A stretch of DNA of 64,000 bases from Thermocoleostomius sinensis A174. GTDB lineage: Bacteria; Cyanobacteriota; Cyanobacteriia; Elainellales; Elainellaceae. Position numbers and translations under genes: made by a program. The stretch spans positions 3,325,026 through 3,389,025 of the forward strand of contig NZ_CP113797.1 of assembly GCF_026802175.1 (NCBI RefSeq), written 5' to 3'. Shown piece by piece: positions 38,174 through 46,814 of the stretch (its first letter is position 1; every line of letters begins with the position of its first letter). The notes under the pieces are model-generated. The model searched no databases, was not told the origin of the DNA, and was given only the letters and a program-made list of their open reading frames with translations.

Positions 38174-38716
38174 TTAAAACTCTACAGTTTCTGATTCAAC
38201 AGGTGCTGATCGTTCGGCTGTGGCGGTCAAGTCCGCTGGAATCAATCCTTGCACTGTCAGAACAGAGCAGGGGGCATGATGCAGTACATAGTTGCTAACG
38301 CTGCCTAGCAGTAATTCATTGACGCCAGAGTGTCCCCGACGCCCCATCACGATCAAATCGGCTTGCCAAGCACGAGCAATCTGGCAAATTGTGCGACCAG
38401 GGCTACCAGGATTTTGAGTGAACTCAGCCGTCACACCAGCAGCATTGGCTTGCTTTGCGTAGGACCGTAGCAGTTCTAGGCAACGATTTTCATAGTCTGT
38501 CCATTGCTTTCGGTGTAATTCTGTCATTTCACTAGCCAGCATTGGATAATACTCCAATCCAATTAAAGAAAGAGTAGGGCTACCCTCTTCTTCACCAGAC
38601 AACACATGCAGAATCATCAAGTTTGCGGCTGTTGCCTTCGCCAAATCAAGCGCCTTGTCAAACACAGCTTGGCTTCGTTCAGATGCATCGATCGCCACTA
38701 AAATTTTGTGAAACAT
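38174..38716 (-). CDS. Universal stress protein (UspA family)
   Basis: 180 residues from ATG 38716, which has AGGAGT at the right spacing; a longer frame to 38755 lacks a ribosome site. MFHKILVAIDASERSQAVFDKA opens the Rossmann-like fold, and the ATP-binding signature GRRGHSGVNELLLGSVSNYVL is intact, so nucleotide binding is expected. An insertion around 60-90 (GEEEGSPTLSLIGLEYYPML) is typical of the cyanobacterial subgroup. Role: stress-related, target unknown. Confidence 0.9.
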   Translation of the reverse strand: MFHKILVAIDASERSQAVFDKALDLAKATAANLMILHVLSGEEEGSPTLSLIGLEYYPMLASEMTELHRKQWTDYENRCLELLRSYAKQANAAGVTAEFTQNPGSPGRTICQIARAWQADLIVMGRRGHSGVNELLLGSVSNYVLHHAPCSVLTVQGLIPADLTATAERSAPVESETVEF

Positions 38717-39001
38717 GTTTACACTCCTATCAAAAATGATGTAAAAATTCAGCAACTAATGAATGCAATCAAGTAAAGGTTGCTACTTTGAAATTAAGAA
38801 AACAATTTGAGGAATTTGTGAGATTTCAATCAGGTTATCTCGGGTTGCAATTGATGAACAACAGCTTCACACGTTCCTCAGCTTTTTGCTCTATGCTGAA
38901 AATAGAAGCAGCAACGATTGCTTGGTTGACAATCTAACAATCTAAAGTGTTGCTACCTCTATTCCTTCGCTGTCAAGTGCTTTGAGTCAGGTGATGAAGC
39001 C

Positions 39002-39223
39002 ATGCTGCAATCCGTTCGTTACTCGATAGATGCAATTCGAGACGAAGCTTGTGAACTAGTACGTCAAGGCAAAGTTGATCGAAAGCAACCCATTTACGTT
39101 TTGTGTCGCTACTTTCCGACGAGCACATGGGATGCCATTGAATGTGAACTTGAACAACATGATTTTTTGTTAAGAGACCAGATTTCAGATTTAATTGGCT
39201 GTGAACATTGGTGCGAAGATTGA
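39002..39223 (+). CDS. DUF4327-type small cyanobacterial protein
   Basis: 73 residues: MLQSVRYSIDAIRDEACELV, then RKQPIYVLCRYFPTSTWDAI and ECELEQHDFLLRDQISDLIG. This pattern (Y-S-I-D-x-I, Q-P-I-Y-x-L, E-L-x-x-x-x-F-L-L-R-D) is that of a short family restricted to cyanobacteria, DUF4327, function unknown. ATG 39002, preceded by a ~285-nt non-coding stretch in which I see nothing definite. Confidence 0.78.
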   Translation: MLQSVRYSIDAIRDEACELVRQGKVDRKQPIYVLCRYFPTSTWDAIECELEQHDFLLRDQISDLIGCEHWCED

Positions 39224-39341
39224 TGGTTCCAGAACGAAAACGTGTTTTCAGAGCTTCAAAAAGCTATCAGGGCACCTGATTGACTGAGAAACTGACTTAG
39301 TGATTTTGATGGATATTCCACCAGCTACGTAGAGGTAGTAG

Positions 39342-40344
39342 CTAGAGATAACTACTCATCTGTCGGTTAAACATAGTGTAATAGGCTCCTGCCTTATCCA
39401 TCAGTTCTTCGTGATTTCCTGCTTCTACAATCTTGCCGTGCTCTAGCACAATAATTCGATCAGACATTTTGGCTAAAGCGAGGCGATGGCTGACTACAAC
39501 TGACATTCGTCCTTTGGCAATCGATCGAAAAATTTGATAGATTTCGTGTTCATTTTTGGGATCGAGGGCAGCGGTTGGTTCATCAAAGACCAGTAATTCT
39601 GCTTGTGACAGCCGAATCAACGCCCGGGCAATTGCTACTCGTTGCCACTGCCCTCCGGACAGGTCAATGCCATGCTTTAGGTGCTTACCCAGCGGCGTTT
39701 CTAGCCCTTGAGTGAGTTCAGACATGAGGTGGGGTAATCCAGCTTCTTGAAGATTTGATTTCTACATAAATTGATGGGATTGCGGCTGCCATCAGCACGA
39801 GAGGAACCCACCAAGCGATCGAGGCTGAAACCGCCACAGAAGGAATAAACAAGAATACGCCGACTAAAGTGGCTGCCACAATGAAAGAAAGACGTTGCAG
39901 TCGTTGAATGCCCTTTTCGGTCAATTCCAGTAGATTTAATAATTCTGGGGTCTCAAATAGAGCAATGTCATCAAAATAAGCAACTTTGTGAAGAACCTGA
40001 CCTTGAACATGTCCTTGAACACGCTCGCGCAATGCAGCAAACAAACTAGTTCCAATAGAATCGACTGAATCAACAAATAAATTGAGTAATACAACAGCAA
40101 TCACGCTCCATAGCAGAATTGGTTGAGATAGTAAAAGTGCGATCGCCTCTTCTGTTGAACGAGTTCCTAATAATCGGGTGGTTTCATCAATCACAACTTT
40201 GCTCAATAACAGAGCCAGGGATGGCCCAGTACCTGTCACCAAATTCAGAAGTGCCAAATTTCGGAGTTCCTGTGGTGCTGCGCGTATCACCATCCATAAG
40301 CTCCGTCGTAACGCTTGCATCGGCGTCAATTCGGTAGGATTCAT
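39342..40344 (-). pseudogene. ABC exporter gene with internal deletion
   Basis: Minus strand. From ATG 40344 a permease half is read: MNPTELTPMQALRRSLWMVI and membrane helices to IPSIYVEIK, then a shifted end SSRSWITPPHV and stop. In another frame, starting about 39760, the end of an ATPase domain appears: LQEAGLPHLMSELTQGLETP, signature LSGGQWQRVAIARALIR, Walker B LLVFDEPTAALD, H-loop VVSHRL. The Walker A half of the ATPase and the second half of the permease (roughly 270 residues of a ~600-residue exporter) are missing. A single internal deletion with frameshift explains this. It lies directly downstream of nifT on the same strand. Confidence 0.85.
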
Positions 40345-40465
40345 AGTGAAGAAACCATCTTGTTATTCTCTAATAAAAACACATTCAGGTTCTGCGATTT
40401 CTGAATGGTGAGATAGAAATAACAGATTTAGTACTGGGTCATTCACTACGATCGCCCATGTTGCG

Positions 40466-40669
40466 TTATGTAAGCCGTTTCATTTCAATCGTTTGCGGTA
40501 GCTGAAGGGGTTCTGACAAACCAGGAGCCATGAGTTTCCAGCCGTTAGCTAAACTGAAAACTCGTCCGTCACTTGTTTCAGACTCTGAGATAACTTCTTC
40601 TTCCAAATCTTTTTTAGCAACGTATACCAATAAGGTTCCTGACGAAGCACGACGCAGCATTACTTTCAT
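40466..40669 (-). CDS. nifT: NifT/FixU protein
   Basis: 67 residues from ATG 40669: MKVMLRRASSGTLLVYVAKK, then DLEEEVISESETSDGRVFSLANGWKL. The V-Y-x-x-K-K-D-L-E-E and L-A-N-G-W blocks identify NifT/FixU, a small beta-rich protein found with nif genes and of unclear role in nitrogenase maturation. Last intact gene of the nifP-nifT operon, 33 nt after nifZ. Confidence 0.9.
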   Translation of the reverse strand: MKVMLRRASSGTLLVYVAKKDLEEEVISESETSDGRVFSLANGWKLMAPGLSEPLQLPQTIEMKRLT

Positions 40670-40702
40670 AGCTAATCTCAACTCAACCGTTATCTGTTTG
40701 TA

Positions 40703-40996
40703 TCAAGTTTCTATGTCAATTTGAAGGGTATCAGTCTGTGTCTCAACCCGTTCTAATTCCTTCCGCCGACAACCCACAACAAAACCTGTTTCCAGAAAAT
40801 GCACTGCATAGATATAGGAGGATTGCAAAAATGTCCCAATGCTGACTACGTAACCAATCTCACCTTTTTTTACAAGCGTTGCGCCAATATCTTGTCCTGG
40901 AAATGTGCCGTCGTTGCGAATCAGTTTTCGTGTTTGTACTTTTTGACCAATTTCAAAGTAGGGAGGTAAATTTAGCTCTAATTCATCGGGTTGCAT
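40703..40996 (-). CDS. nifZ: NifZ, nitrogenase MoFe-protein maturation factor
   Basis: 97 residues: LPPYFEIGQKVQTRKLIRND, GTFPGQDIGATLVKKGEIGYVVSIGTFLQ and IYAVHFLETGFVVGCRRKEL. The short SH3-like beta barrel with G-x-x-V-R and G-E-x-G-Y-V is diagnostic of NifZ, which in other diazotrophs helps form the second P-cluster. Its start overlaps the end of nifV by 14 bp, so translation is coupled. Confidence 0.92.
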   Translation of the reverse strand: MQPDELELNLPPYFEIGQKVQTRKLIRNDGTFPGQDIGATLVKKGEIGYVVSIGTFLQSSYIYAVHFLETGFVVGCRRKELERVETQTDTLQIDIET

Positions 40997-42137
40997 GGGC
41001 CGTATCCTTGACAGGCGTCACTAAACTCAATAATTCATCAGTGGTCAGACCGCGTTTGACTTGCATCGATCGATCGCGAATCGCTTGTAGTATCGTTTGC
41101 GTTTCATCTGCATTGAGAGTGATGCCATTCTGCTGTAAAACCTTCTGAACCAAATGTCGTCCCGAATGTTTTCCCACAACAAAATGATGCGTCCAACCCA
41201 CTTCTGCTGGATCGAAGGGTTGATAGGTCATAGGATTCTTCAGAACTGCATCTGCATGAATTCCAGATTCGTGAGCAAATGTATTCTCGCCGACGATCGC
41301 TTTCCAAGGAGGAACTGGATAATTAGCGGCCTTGGCGACTAACCTAGATAACTCAAGTAAGCGTTTTGTATCAATTCCCAAAGACATACCATAAATTTGC
41401 TTCACTGCCATTACCACTTCTTCCAAAGCTGCATTACCAGCCCGTTCACCAAGTCCATTCACAGTTGTATTTACCGATAATGCGCCTGCTTGAATTCCAG
41501 CTAATGCATTGGCTGTTGCCAACCCTAAATCATTGTGAGTGTGCATTTCAACTGGAATAGACAGCGTTTGCACTAACTGCCTTACTTGGTGAAAAGTTGT
41601 CAAGGGATCGAGAATGCCAACCGTATCGCAGAAACGGAAGCGAAAAGCTCCCAAACTCTGGGCATAGTAAGCCACATCCAGTAGAAACAAAGAATCTGCC
41701 CTAGAAGAATCCTCACCCCCAACAGCAACAGATAAGCCGTGATCGAGCGCAACATGAATCACATCCCGTAACCGTCCCAGCATCACGCGCCACTGCCCAT
41801 GAAATTTTGCTGCAATCTGAATATCGGAAACGGGAACAGAGACATGAACGCGCTTGAGTCCGCAAGCCACCGAAGCTTTAATATCGGCAATATTGGCTCG
41901 ATTCCAGCCAATTAGTTCAGCCGCTAAACCCAACTCACCGATCGCCCGAATCGCTTCTATTTCCTGTTGCCCCATCGCTGGAATGCCAACTTCTAATTCC
42001 TGTACTCCGATCGCATCTAGAAATTGTGCAATGGCAACCTTCTCTTCAATGGTAAAGGCAACCCCTGCGGCTTGTTCACCGTCTCGAAGGGTTGTGTCGT
42101 TAATTTGGATGAGTCGGGCGGCAATAGAATTACTCAT
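40983..42137 (-). CDS. nifV: Homocitrate synthase
   Basis: Condenses acetyl-CoA and 2-oxoglutarate to homocitrate, the organic ligand of FeMo-cofactor. 384 residues from ATG 42137, which has AAAGGAG upstream; the longer frame to 42167 reads through that site. Family blocks: INDTTLRDGEQAAGVAFTIE (R and D of the active site), VHVSVPVSDIQ, MHTHNDLGLATANALAGI with the metal-binding H-x-H, and VNGLGERAGNAALEEV. Located between a small membrane peptide gene and nifZ. Confidence 0.95.
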   Translation of the reverse strand: MSNSIAARLIQINDTTLRDGEQAAGVAFTIEEKVAIAQFLDAIGVQELEVGIPAMGQQEIEAIRAIGELGLAAELIGWNRANIADIKASVACGLKRVHVSVPVSDIQIAAKFHGQWRVMLGRLRDVIHVALDHGLSVAVGGEDSSRADSLFLLDVAYYAQSLGAFRFRFCDTVGILDPLTTFHQVRQLVQTLSIPVEMHTHNDLGLATANALAGIQAGALSVNTTVNGLGERAGNAALEEVVMAVKQIYGMSLGIDTKRLLELSRLVAKAANYPVPPWKAIVGENTFAHESGIHADAVLKNPMTYQPFDPAEVGWTHHFVVGKHSGRHLVQKVLQQNGITLNADETQTILQAIRDRSMQVKRGLTTDELLSLVTPVKDTAHATR

Positions 42138-42185
42138 CGTATCTCCTTTTGAAGAAGTAAAATTCAAAGAATCTCAAGTAACAGC

Positions 42186-42320
42186 TCATAGATCATCTGA
42201 GTGGACTGAGTGAGAATACTTCGTTGGATAATTGGTTTGTTTGAACATACGATTGAGAAGATAGACATGAGCAAAATAATAAGCAGAGAACAGACAAAGC
42301 ATCCAAAAAACCATTAGCAT
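42186..42320 (-). CDS. 44-residue membrane peptide in the nifP-nifT operon
   Basis: Minus-strand frame from ATG 42320 to TGA at 42186-42188: MLMVFWMLCLFSAYYFAHVY then LLNRMFKQTNYPTKYSHSVH. One strongly hydrophobic helix (1-22) and a short polar tail. GAGAGG lies at ribosome-site distance upstream. It fills the otherwise empty gap between dps and nifV and has the operon's orientation. No family recognised. It could act in the membrane near iron or cofactor handling, but that is guesswork. Confidence 0.5.
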   Translation of the reverse strand: MLMVFWMLCLFSAYYFAHVYLLNRMFKQTNYPTKYSHSVHSDDL

Positions 42321-42439
42321 AGCGATAGACCTCTCAGTAGACGAACTGCACAGGAAAATGATAGGAGAGAGATAATGAAAACAAAACTTGATTTGAACCC
42401 AAGGCTATAACAATCGTTTTGTTTCGTTTCTAAGCTTTT

Positions 42440-42976
42440 TTACAAACCTTGAACCAAACTGTCCTCTGCCAAAAAATGATCAAGATGAAAAGCTCGATCC
42501 TCAGTTTTTAGTAAAATTTGCTCGTAGAGATAGCGAGTTGCTCGATCGCCAATACTTTCCGCCTGGACTGCCTGTCGTCGAATTAGATCAACAACAGCCT
42601 GCTCAGCCTGTAAGTCGTGCTCTACCATCAGCCGCGTCGCGAAGATTCCATCTGGTTCTGGGGTGAAGCAACACAGTTCCGACAGCTTGCTGAAGCTAGC
42701 CACAGGAACACCTCCTAGCCCGTTCAGTCGCTCTGCCAAATCATGCCCATGCTCCTTAACAGCCTCGTGAGCGGCTTGAAAAAATTCGTGCAATGAATAA
42801 AATTCTGCCCCCTTTACCACAAAGTGATGTTTTTGGTATTGCAAATACAGTGCTTGAAAACTAGCAAATACCAAATTTAACCCTTCACAAATGGGTAGTG
42901 TTACTTCTTGCGTTAAACCAACAGGATTATCTCCAACATGACCAAATTCTTGAACTGCGACTTGTAGCTGTGTCAT
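42440..42976 (-). CDS. dps: Dps-family ferritin-like protein
   Basis: Dodecameric mini-ferritin that oxidises Fe(II) with peroxide and stores iron. 178 residues of four-helix bundle: [20 protein letters not shown] then [36 protein letters not shown], which carries the ferroxidase residues H, D and E of the Dps signature; helices 3-4 include [20 protein letters not shown]. Its place inside the nifP-nifV operon suggests a job in iron supply or peroxide protection during nitrogenase synthesis (inference). ATG 42976. Confidence 0.9.
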   Translation of the reverse strand: MTQLQVAVQEFGHVGDNPVGLTQEVTLPICEGLNLVFASFQALYLQYQKHHFVVKGAEFYSLHEFFQAAHEAVKEHGHDLAERLNGLGGVPVASFSKLSELCCFTPEPDGIFATRLMVEHDLQAEQAVVDLIRRQAVQAESIGDRATRYLYEQILLKTEDRAFHLDHFLAEDSLVQGL

Positions 42977-43037
42977 TCTATATCTCCAGTTAAGGTGTAT
43001 TGTTTGTATGAATGTTTACATCTCATCACATCGCGAC

Positions 43038-43292
43038 TTATATCAACGGTGTAGACCAACATCGTTCTAACCAACTCACTAATTCCTGACGAGAAGCCGT
43101 GAACTGTTGAACAATACTGCGAACTAAAATTAACTCAGTGCTATCATTGATTTCTACTCGCAAAGAACCATCAATCGGACAAGAACAAGAAATCATAAGT
43201 TCTTGCAAACGATAGTAAATTCGCCAGCGATCGCATCGGGGAATGGCGATGATATGTTCTACGGGAAGGTTAAGATTAAGAGACGGTTGCAT
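43038..43292 (-). CDS. Small nif-associated protein
   Basis: 84 residues: MQPSLNLNLPVEHIIAIPRC, then DRWRIYYRLQELMISCSCPIDGSLRVEIND and VRSIVQQFTASRQELVSWLERCW. An Asr1405/Asr1406-like small protein sits in the same place after nifP in heterocystous cyanobacteria; I recall the position, not an experimental role. Four cysteines (R-C-D, S-C-S-C and R-C-W) could bind a metal. Starts inside the end of nifP (17-bp overlap), so translation is coupled. Confidence 0.75.
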   Translation of the reverse strand: MQPSLNLNLPVEHIIAIPRCDRWRIYYRLQELMISCSCPIDGSLRVEINDSTELILVRSIVQQFTASRQELVSWLERCWSTPLI

Positions 43293-44031
43293 TGATGGGG
43301 TTCCTGGAGAATTCTAGAGATTGTTGTTTTAAGGCTTGTACTTGTTGTTCAAGCTGTTCAATTCGATGCACTATCCTATGTAAGGCAGTTGCATCTGGAT
43401 CGGGCAATTGATTGTGCTCTAAACAATGGGTTTGTGATTTGGTAGAATCCTGCGGATTGGTTTGACAAAGGTTACGTCCGGGGACACCAACGGCTGTACA
43501 ATAGGCAGGAACATCTCGCAGCACGATTGATCCGGCTCCAATCCGGGCGTAGCTGCCGATGTGAATATTGCCAAGCACCTTTGCGCCGGCACCAATTATG
43601 ACATGGTTGCCAACGGTTGGATGGCGTTTGCCACTTTCTTTGCCTGTACCACCCAGCGTGACTCCTTGATAAATAAGGGTATAATCTCCAACGATCGCCG
43701 TCTCACCAATCACAACCCCTATACCGTGATCAATCACGATTCCTTTACCTAAAACGGCGGCTGGATGAATCTCAATTCCAGTAAATAATCGTGCTAGATG
43801 AGATATTAAGCGCGGAAAAAAGAAAACATTATGAAGATGCAGCCAATGAGCAAAACGATAGCAGAGGATGGCATGTAATCCCGGATAGCAGCATACAGCT
43901 TCTAACCAGTTTCGGGTGGCTGGATCGCGCTCAAAAATCATTTGAAAATCTTCAAACAGTGGAATCGCTGTCAATCTTTGTTGAAGCAATAAAATTGATT
44001 GGGTGAGAAGACGATCGCAAAACTGTAGCAT
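43276..44031 (-). CDS. nifP: Serine O-acetyltransferase, nif-linked
   Basis: Makes O-acetylserine for cysteine synthesis, raising sulfur supply for Fe-S clusters. 251 residues from ATG 44031 (frame extends to 44106). Family signs: FEDFQMIFERDPATRNWLEA at the N-terminus, RFAHWLHLHNVFFFPRLISH, then the left-handed beta-helix GKGIVIDHGIGVVIGETAIV, GVTLGGTGKESGKRHPTVG, and IGAGSIVLRDVP. C-terminal extension with a coiled coil (RIEQLEQQVQALKQQS). CysE paralogs at the head of this operon are called nifP. It is the first gene of the leftward nif operon. Confidence 0.93.
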   Translation of the reverse strand: MLQFCDRLLTQSILLLQQRLTAIPLFEDFQMIFERDPATRNWLEAVCCYPGLHAILCYRFAHWLHLHNVFFFPRLISHLARLFTGIEIHPAAVLGKGIVIDHGIGVVIGETAIVGDYTLIYQGVTLGGTGKESGKRHPTVGNHVIIGAGAKVLGNIHIGSYARIGAGSIVLRDVPAYCTAVGVPGRNLCQTNPQDSTKSQTHCLEHNQLPDPDATALHRIVHRIEQLEQQVQALKQQSLEFSRNPINATVS

Positions 44032-44549
44032 TGCTATTTCGGATGAAGAACACGTTGTGTCTTCTGTATAGCAGATGCTGTTTAGCTGCAAGCTTAGGAA
44101 TAGCAATTGAATTTATTAGAGTATTAGCTTTGCACTCAGCGCTTACAATACTGTTGCCATGGCTTTTTACAAATTATTTAGGGATAGGGGAACTAGAATT
44201 TTAGAACCCAGGGATTAGTATTTACAGTAAAGGGGACTTGCAATCTTACACTCAAGCTAAATCTGCCTAGCGCAGGTATTTCAAGAAATTTGAAAGTGCC
44301 TCTAGTATCGCTGCGATTTGCACTCAATGTTGTACTTGATCATTTCCATACGAGTCATGATCGAACTAGATTGTGTGTCTCAATTGAGCATCTTGAGTTT
44401 TGGGATTGCACAACGTTTCTGTCATTTATACTACCAACTAATTAATTTGATTAACTATTAAATTTAGCTAAAAGTATCCAAAGTTTCAAAAAAGTTGATA
44501 AGAATGCTAATTTAGATACAGAAACAATACTAGAGCAATTAACTAACTG

Positions 44550-44590
44550 CTTGATTCAACCATTGAAGATGGTTTGAGTACTCAATCAAG
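44550..44590. repeat. Nested inverted repeat with palindrome TTGAGTACTCAA
   Basis: CTTGATT-CAACCAT, TGAAG loop, then ATGGTTTG-AGTACTC-AATCAAG. The outer (CTTGATT/AATCAAG) and inner (CAACCAT/ATGGTTTG) arms pair, leaving the right-hand AGTACTC as a bulge. The right half includes the perfect 12-bp palindrome TTGAGTACTCAA (44574-44585). A dimeric regulator site is the simplest reading. Confidence 0.55.
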
Positions 44591-44767
44591 CTCACACTAA
44601 ACTAATTTAAAAATGTCTGCAAGACCTTGCTGGTTCTGAGAACTGGCTGAGTGCAAAAAACAAGCCTCTCACCCCATAAATACTCATACCTGCTTCTAGA
44701 AATACTCAGTCCCCTACCCAAAAAAATACTTTAATGCAGATGATAAGGGGAATACAGCGGTTGAGTA
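44575..44767. promoter_or_regulatory. Cluster of TGAGTA/TACTCA hexamers upstream of nifB
   Basis: TGAGTA at 44575-44580 and 44762-44767; TACTCA at 44579-44584, 44681-44686 and 44703-44708. Five occurrences of one hexamer (both strands) in 193 bp is well above chance for a 6-mer. One further TACTCA occurs at 61723-61728 upstream of cnfR. They may be sites of a nif regulator; not proven. Confidence 0.45.
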
Positions 44768-44967
44768 CCTTCCTAATAATTCAATAATTCTGAGCAGCCA
44801 TCGTAGAGTAGTTCCTCAGCAAACGGCTGATATAACCCTATTAACGCCAGCCATTCAATCTTCCAACTGAGAACGTCTAATTATTCTCATCTCGGAGTTT
44901 AGGTAAGTGGAGTAATGCAGTAGCGTTTCCACAGTGGCGGATTGTTCACCTAATTCCTTAAAATTCG

Positions 44968-46407
44968 ATGACATCACCCACTACTCTCCTAGCTTCAGCG
45001 ACTGAACATATATCAGAGCATCGAGCCAACACGAGTAAAAGCAGCTGTGGATGTAGTTCTAGTCAAGCAGTAGACAATCTTGATGCGAACATACGGGCGC
45101 GGATTGAAAAACACCCCTGCTATAGCGAAGAAGCTCATCACCACTATGCTCGGATGCACGTTGCTGTGGCTCCCGCTTGCAACATTCAGTGTAACTACTG
45201 TAACCGCAAATTTGACTGTGCCAACGAAAGCCGTCCAGGTGTAGTAAGTGAGTTGCTCACACCTGAAGAAGCGGCACATAAAGTATTGGTCATTGCTGGA
45301 AAAATTCCACAAATGACAGTATTGGGTATTGCTGGTCCGGGTGATCCATTGGCAAATCCAGAGAAAACGTTTGAAACCTTCGAGCGAATTGCTGAGCAAG
45401 CACCAGATATTAAACTTTGCCTGTCTACAAACGGGCTGATGCTGCCAGATTATGTCGATCGGATTAAACAACTCAATATTGATCATGTCACTATTACAAT
45501 CAACATGATTGATCCAGAAATTGGGACAAAAATCTATCCTTGGGTGCACTATAGACGAAAACGATATAAAGGACTAGAAGCTGCCAGAATTTTACATGAG
45601 CGGCAAATGGAAGGATTGCAAGCATTGAAGGAGTCCGATATTCTTTGCAAAGTTAATTCAGTGATGATCCCTGGCATCAACGACGAACATTTAGTAGAAG
45701 TTAATCGAATGATTCGTGAAAAGGGCGCATTTCTACACAACATCATGCCCCTAATTTCAGCGCCAGAGCACGGCACCTATTTCGGTTTAACTGGACAGCG
45801 TGGTCCTACTCCCAAAGAGCTTAAATCAATTCAAGACAACTGCTCTGGTTATATGAAGATGATGCGCCATTGCCGACAGTGCCGTGCTGATGCAGTGGGG
45901 CTTTTAGGCGAAGATCGTAGCCAGGAATTTACAAAAGACAAGTTCATGGAAATGATTCCACAATACGATCGTGAATTACGGCAGGAAATTCATGCAACTA
46001 TTGAGAAAACCAAAGCAGCAATTCAGTTAGCGAAAGCTCAGAGCAAGCCTAGTCAACAGGTAGAAAACAGTCCCAAAGTTTTAGTGGCCGTAGCAACTAA
46101 AGGAGGGGGAATGGTGAACCAACATTTTGGTCACGCTAAAGAATTCCAAATCTTTGAGGTGGATGCGAACGAAGCAAAATTTGTAGGACATCGCAAGATT
46201 GATCAATACTGTCAAGGTGGTTATGGCGAGGATGCCACACTAGAGTATGTGATTCAAGCAATTGCAGACTGTAAAGCTATTCTCGTATCTAAGGTAGGAG
46301 AATGCCCTAAAGCTGAACTGAGGGAAGCCGGATTACAGGTAGTAGAAGCCTACGATGTAATTGAAACAGTAGCGAGAGCATTCTACAACCAATACATACA
46401 ACAATAG
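44968..46407 (+). CDS. nifB: NifB, radical-SAM FeMo-cofactor core synthase
   Basis: Builds the 8Fe-9S-C NifB-co precursor. 479 residues. Radical-SAM motif C71-x3-C75-x2-C78 in [17 protein letters not shown], preceded by [20 protein letters not shown]. Further blocks: [39 protein letters not shown], and the [17 protein letters not shown] cluster-binding region. The C-terminal 110 residues ([20 protein letters not shown] onward) are a NifX-like carrier domain, the usual NifB fusion. First gene of the rightward operon; the regulatory region above lies directly upstream. Confidence 0.97.
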   Translation: MTSPTTLLASATEHISEHRANTSKSSCGCSSSQAVDNLDANIRARIEKHPCYSEEAHHHYARMHVAVAPACNIQCNYCNRKFDCANESRPGVVSELLTPEEAAHKVLVIAGKIPQMTVLGIAGPGDPLANPEKTFETFERIAEQAPDIKLCLSTNGLMLPDYVDRIKQLNIDHVTITINMIDPEIGTKIYPWVHYRRKRYKGLEAARILHERQMEGLQALKESDILCKVNSVMIPGINDEHLVEVNRMIREKGAFLHNIMPLISAPEHGTYFGLTGQRGPTPKELKSIQDNCSGYMKMMRHCRQCRADAVGLLGEDRSQEFTKDKFMEMIPQYDRELRQEIHATIEKTKAAIQLAKAQSKPSQQVENSPKVLVAVATKGGGMVNQHFGHAKEFQIFEVDANEAKFVGHRKIDQYCQGGYGEDATLEYVIQAIADCKAILVSKVGECPKAELREAGLQVVEAYDVIETVARAFYNQYIQQ

Positions 46408-46430
46408 TAAGTTTATTCAGGAGGTAAGTC

Positions 46431-46814
46431 ATGGCTTACTCCATCACAAATCAATGTATTCAGTGCGATCGTTGTCTATCTGCTTGTCCAACTGGTGCTG
46501 TTCAAAAGCTTAATCAACTGTACAATATTGATCCATTAATTTGTAATCATTGTGTTGGTTACTATACGGTTGCTCAGTGCTGGTCAGTTTGCCCCACAAA
46601 TATGGGTTGTATTTCTGGTATCACACTTTCTCGCCTGGTACCAATCAATTCTGAGGAGTATTGGCAACAATGGTTCGCCACCTATACCGCTTTAATTGCT
46701 CGATTGCATAGAACTAAAAATTCTAACTATTGGAGCAATTGGTTTGATCGCTATGCTCAAACGCTGTCTAGATTACTTCAAACTAAACATCAAGCAGTAG
46801 GAACAAAAGCGTGA
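46431..46814 (+). CDS. fdxN: FdxN-type 2[4Fe-4S] ferredoxin
   Basis: Electron carrier of the nif cluster, probably serving NifB. 127 residues with AGGAGG before ATG 46431. Cluster ligands: CIQCDRCLSACPTGAV and CNHCVGYYTVAQCWSVCPTN, a spacing with an insertion in the second motif. The C-terminal ~65 residues are a helical extension without cysteines. The N-terminus is strikingly like that of CnfR at 61956. Its TGA overlaps the GTG start of nifS. Confidence 0.92.
   Translation: MAYSITNQCIQCDRCLSACPTGAVQKLNQLYNIDPLICNHCVGYYTVAQCWSVCPTNMGCISGITLSRLVPINSEEYWQQWFATYTALIARLHRTKNSNYWSNWFDRYAQTLSRLLQTKHQAVGTKA

Larger units (their letters stand above)
44032..44967. promoter_or_regulatory. Divergent nif regulatory region (nifP / nifB)
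   Basis: About 0.94 kb without genes between the two divergent nif operons. It is A/T-rich in the middle (around 44430-44540) and contains a nested inverted repeat (44550-44590) and five TGAGTA/TACTCA hexamers (44575-44708 and 44762). I found no good NtcA consensus (GTA-N8-TAC) by eye. CnfR activates the nifB and nifP promoters in Leptolyngbya boryana, so its targets are expected here; which motif is bound cannot be told from sequence alone. Confidence 0.7.

Noticed and set aside
44107-44967. NtcA binding sites in the nif regulatory region
   Set aside because: I looked for GTA-N8-TAC by eye and found no convincing match; a weak site cannot be excluded.
45013-45549. 178-codon frame opposite nifB
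   Set aside because: Antisense shadow of a gene with intact catalytic motifs; no start context or family.
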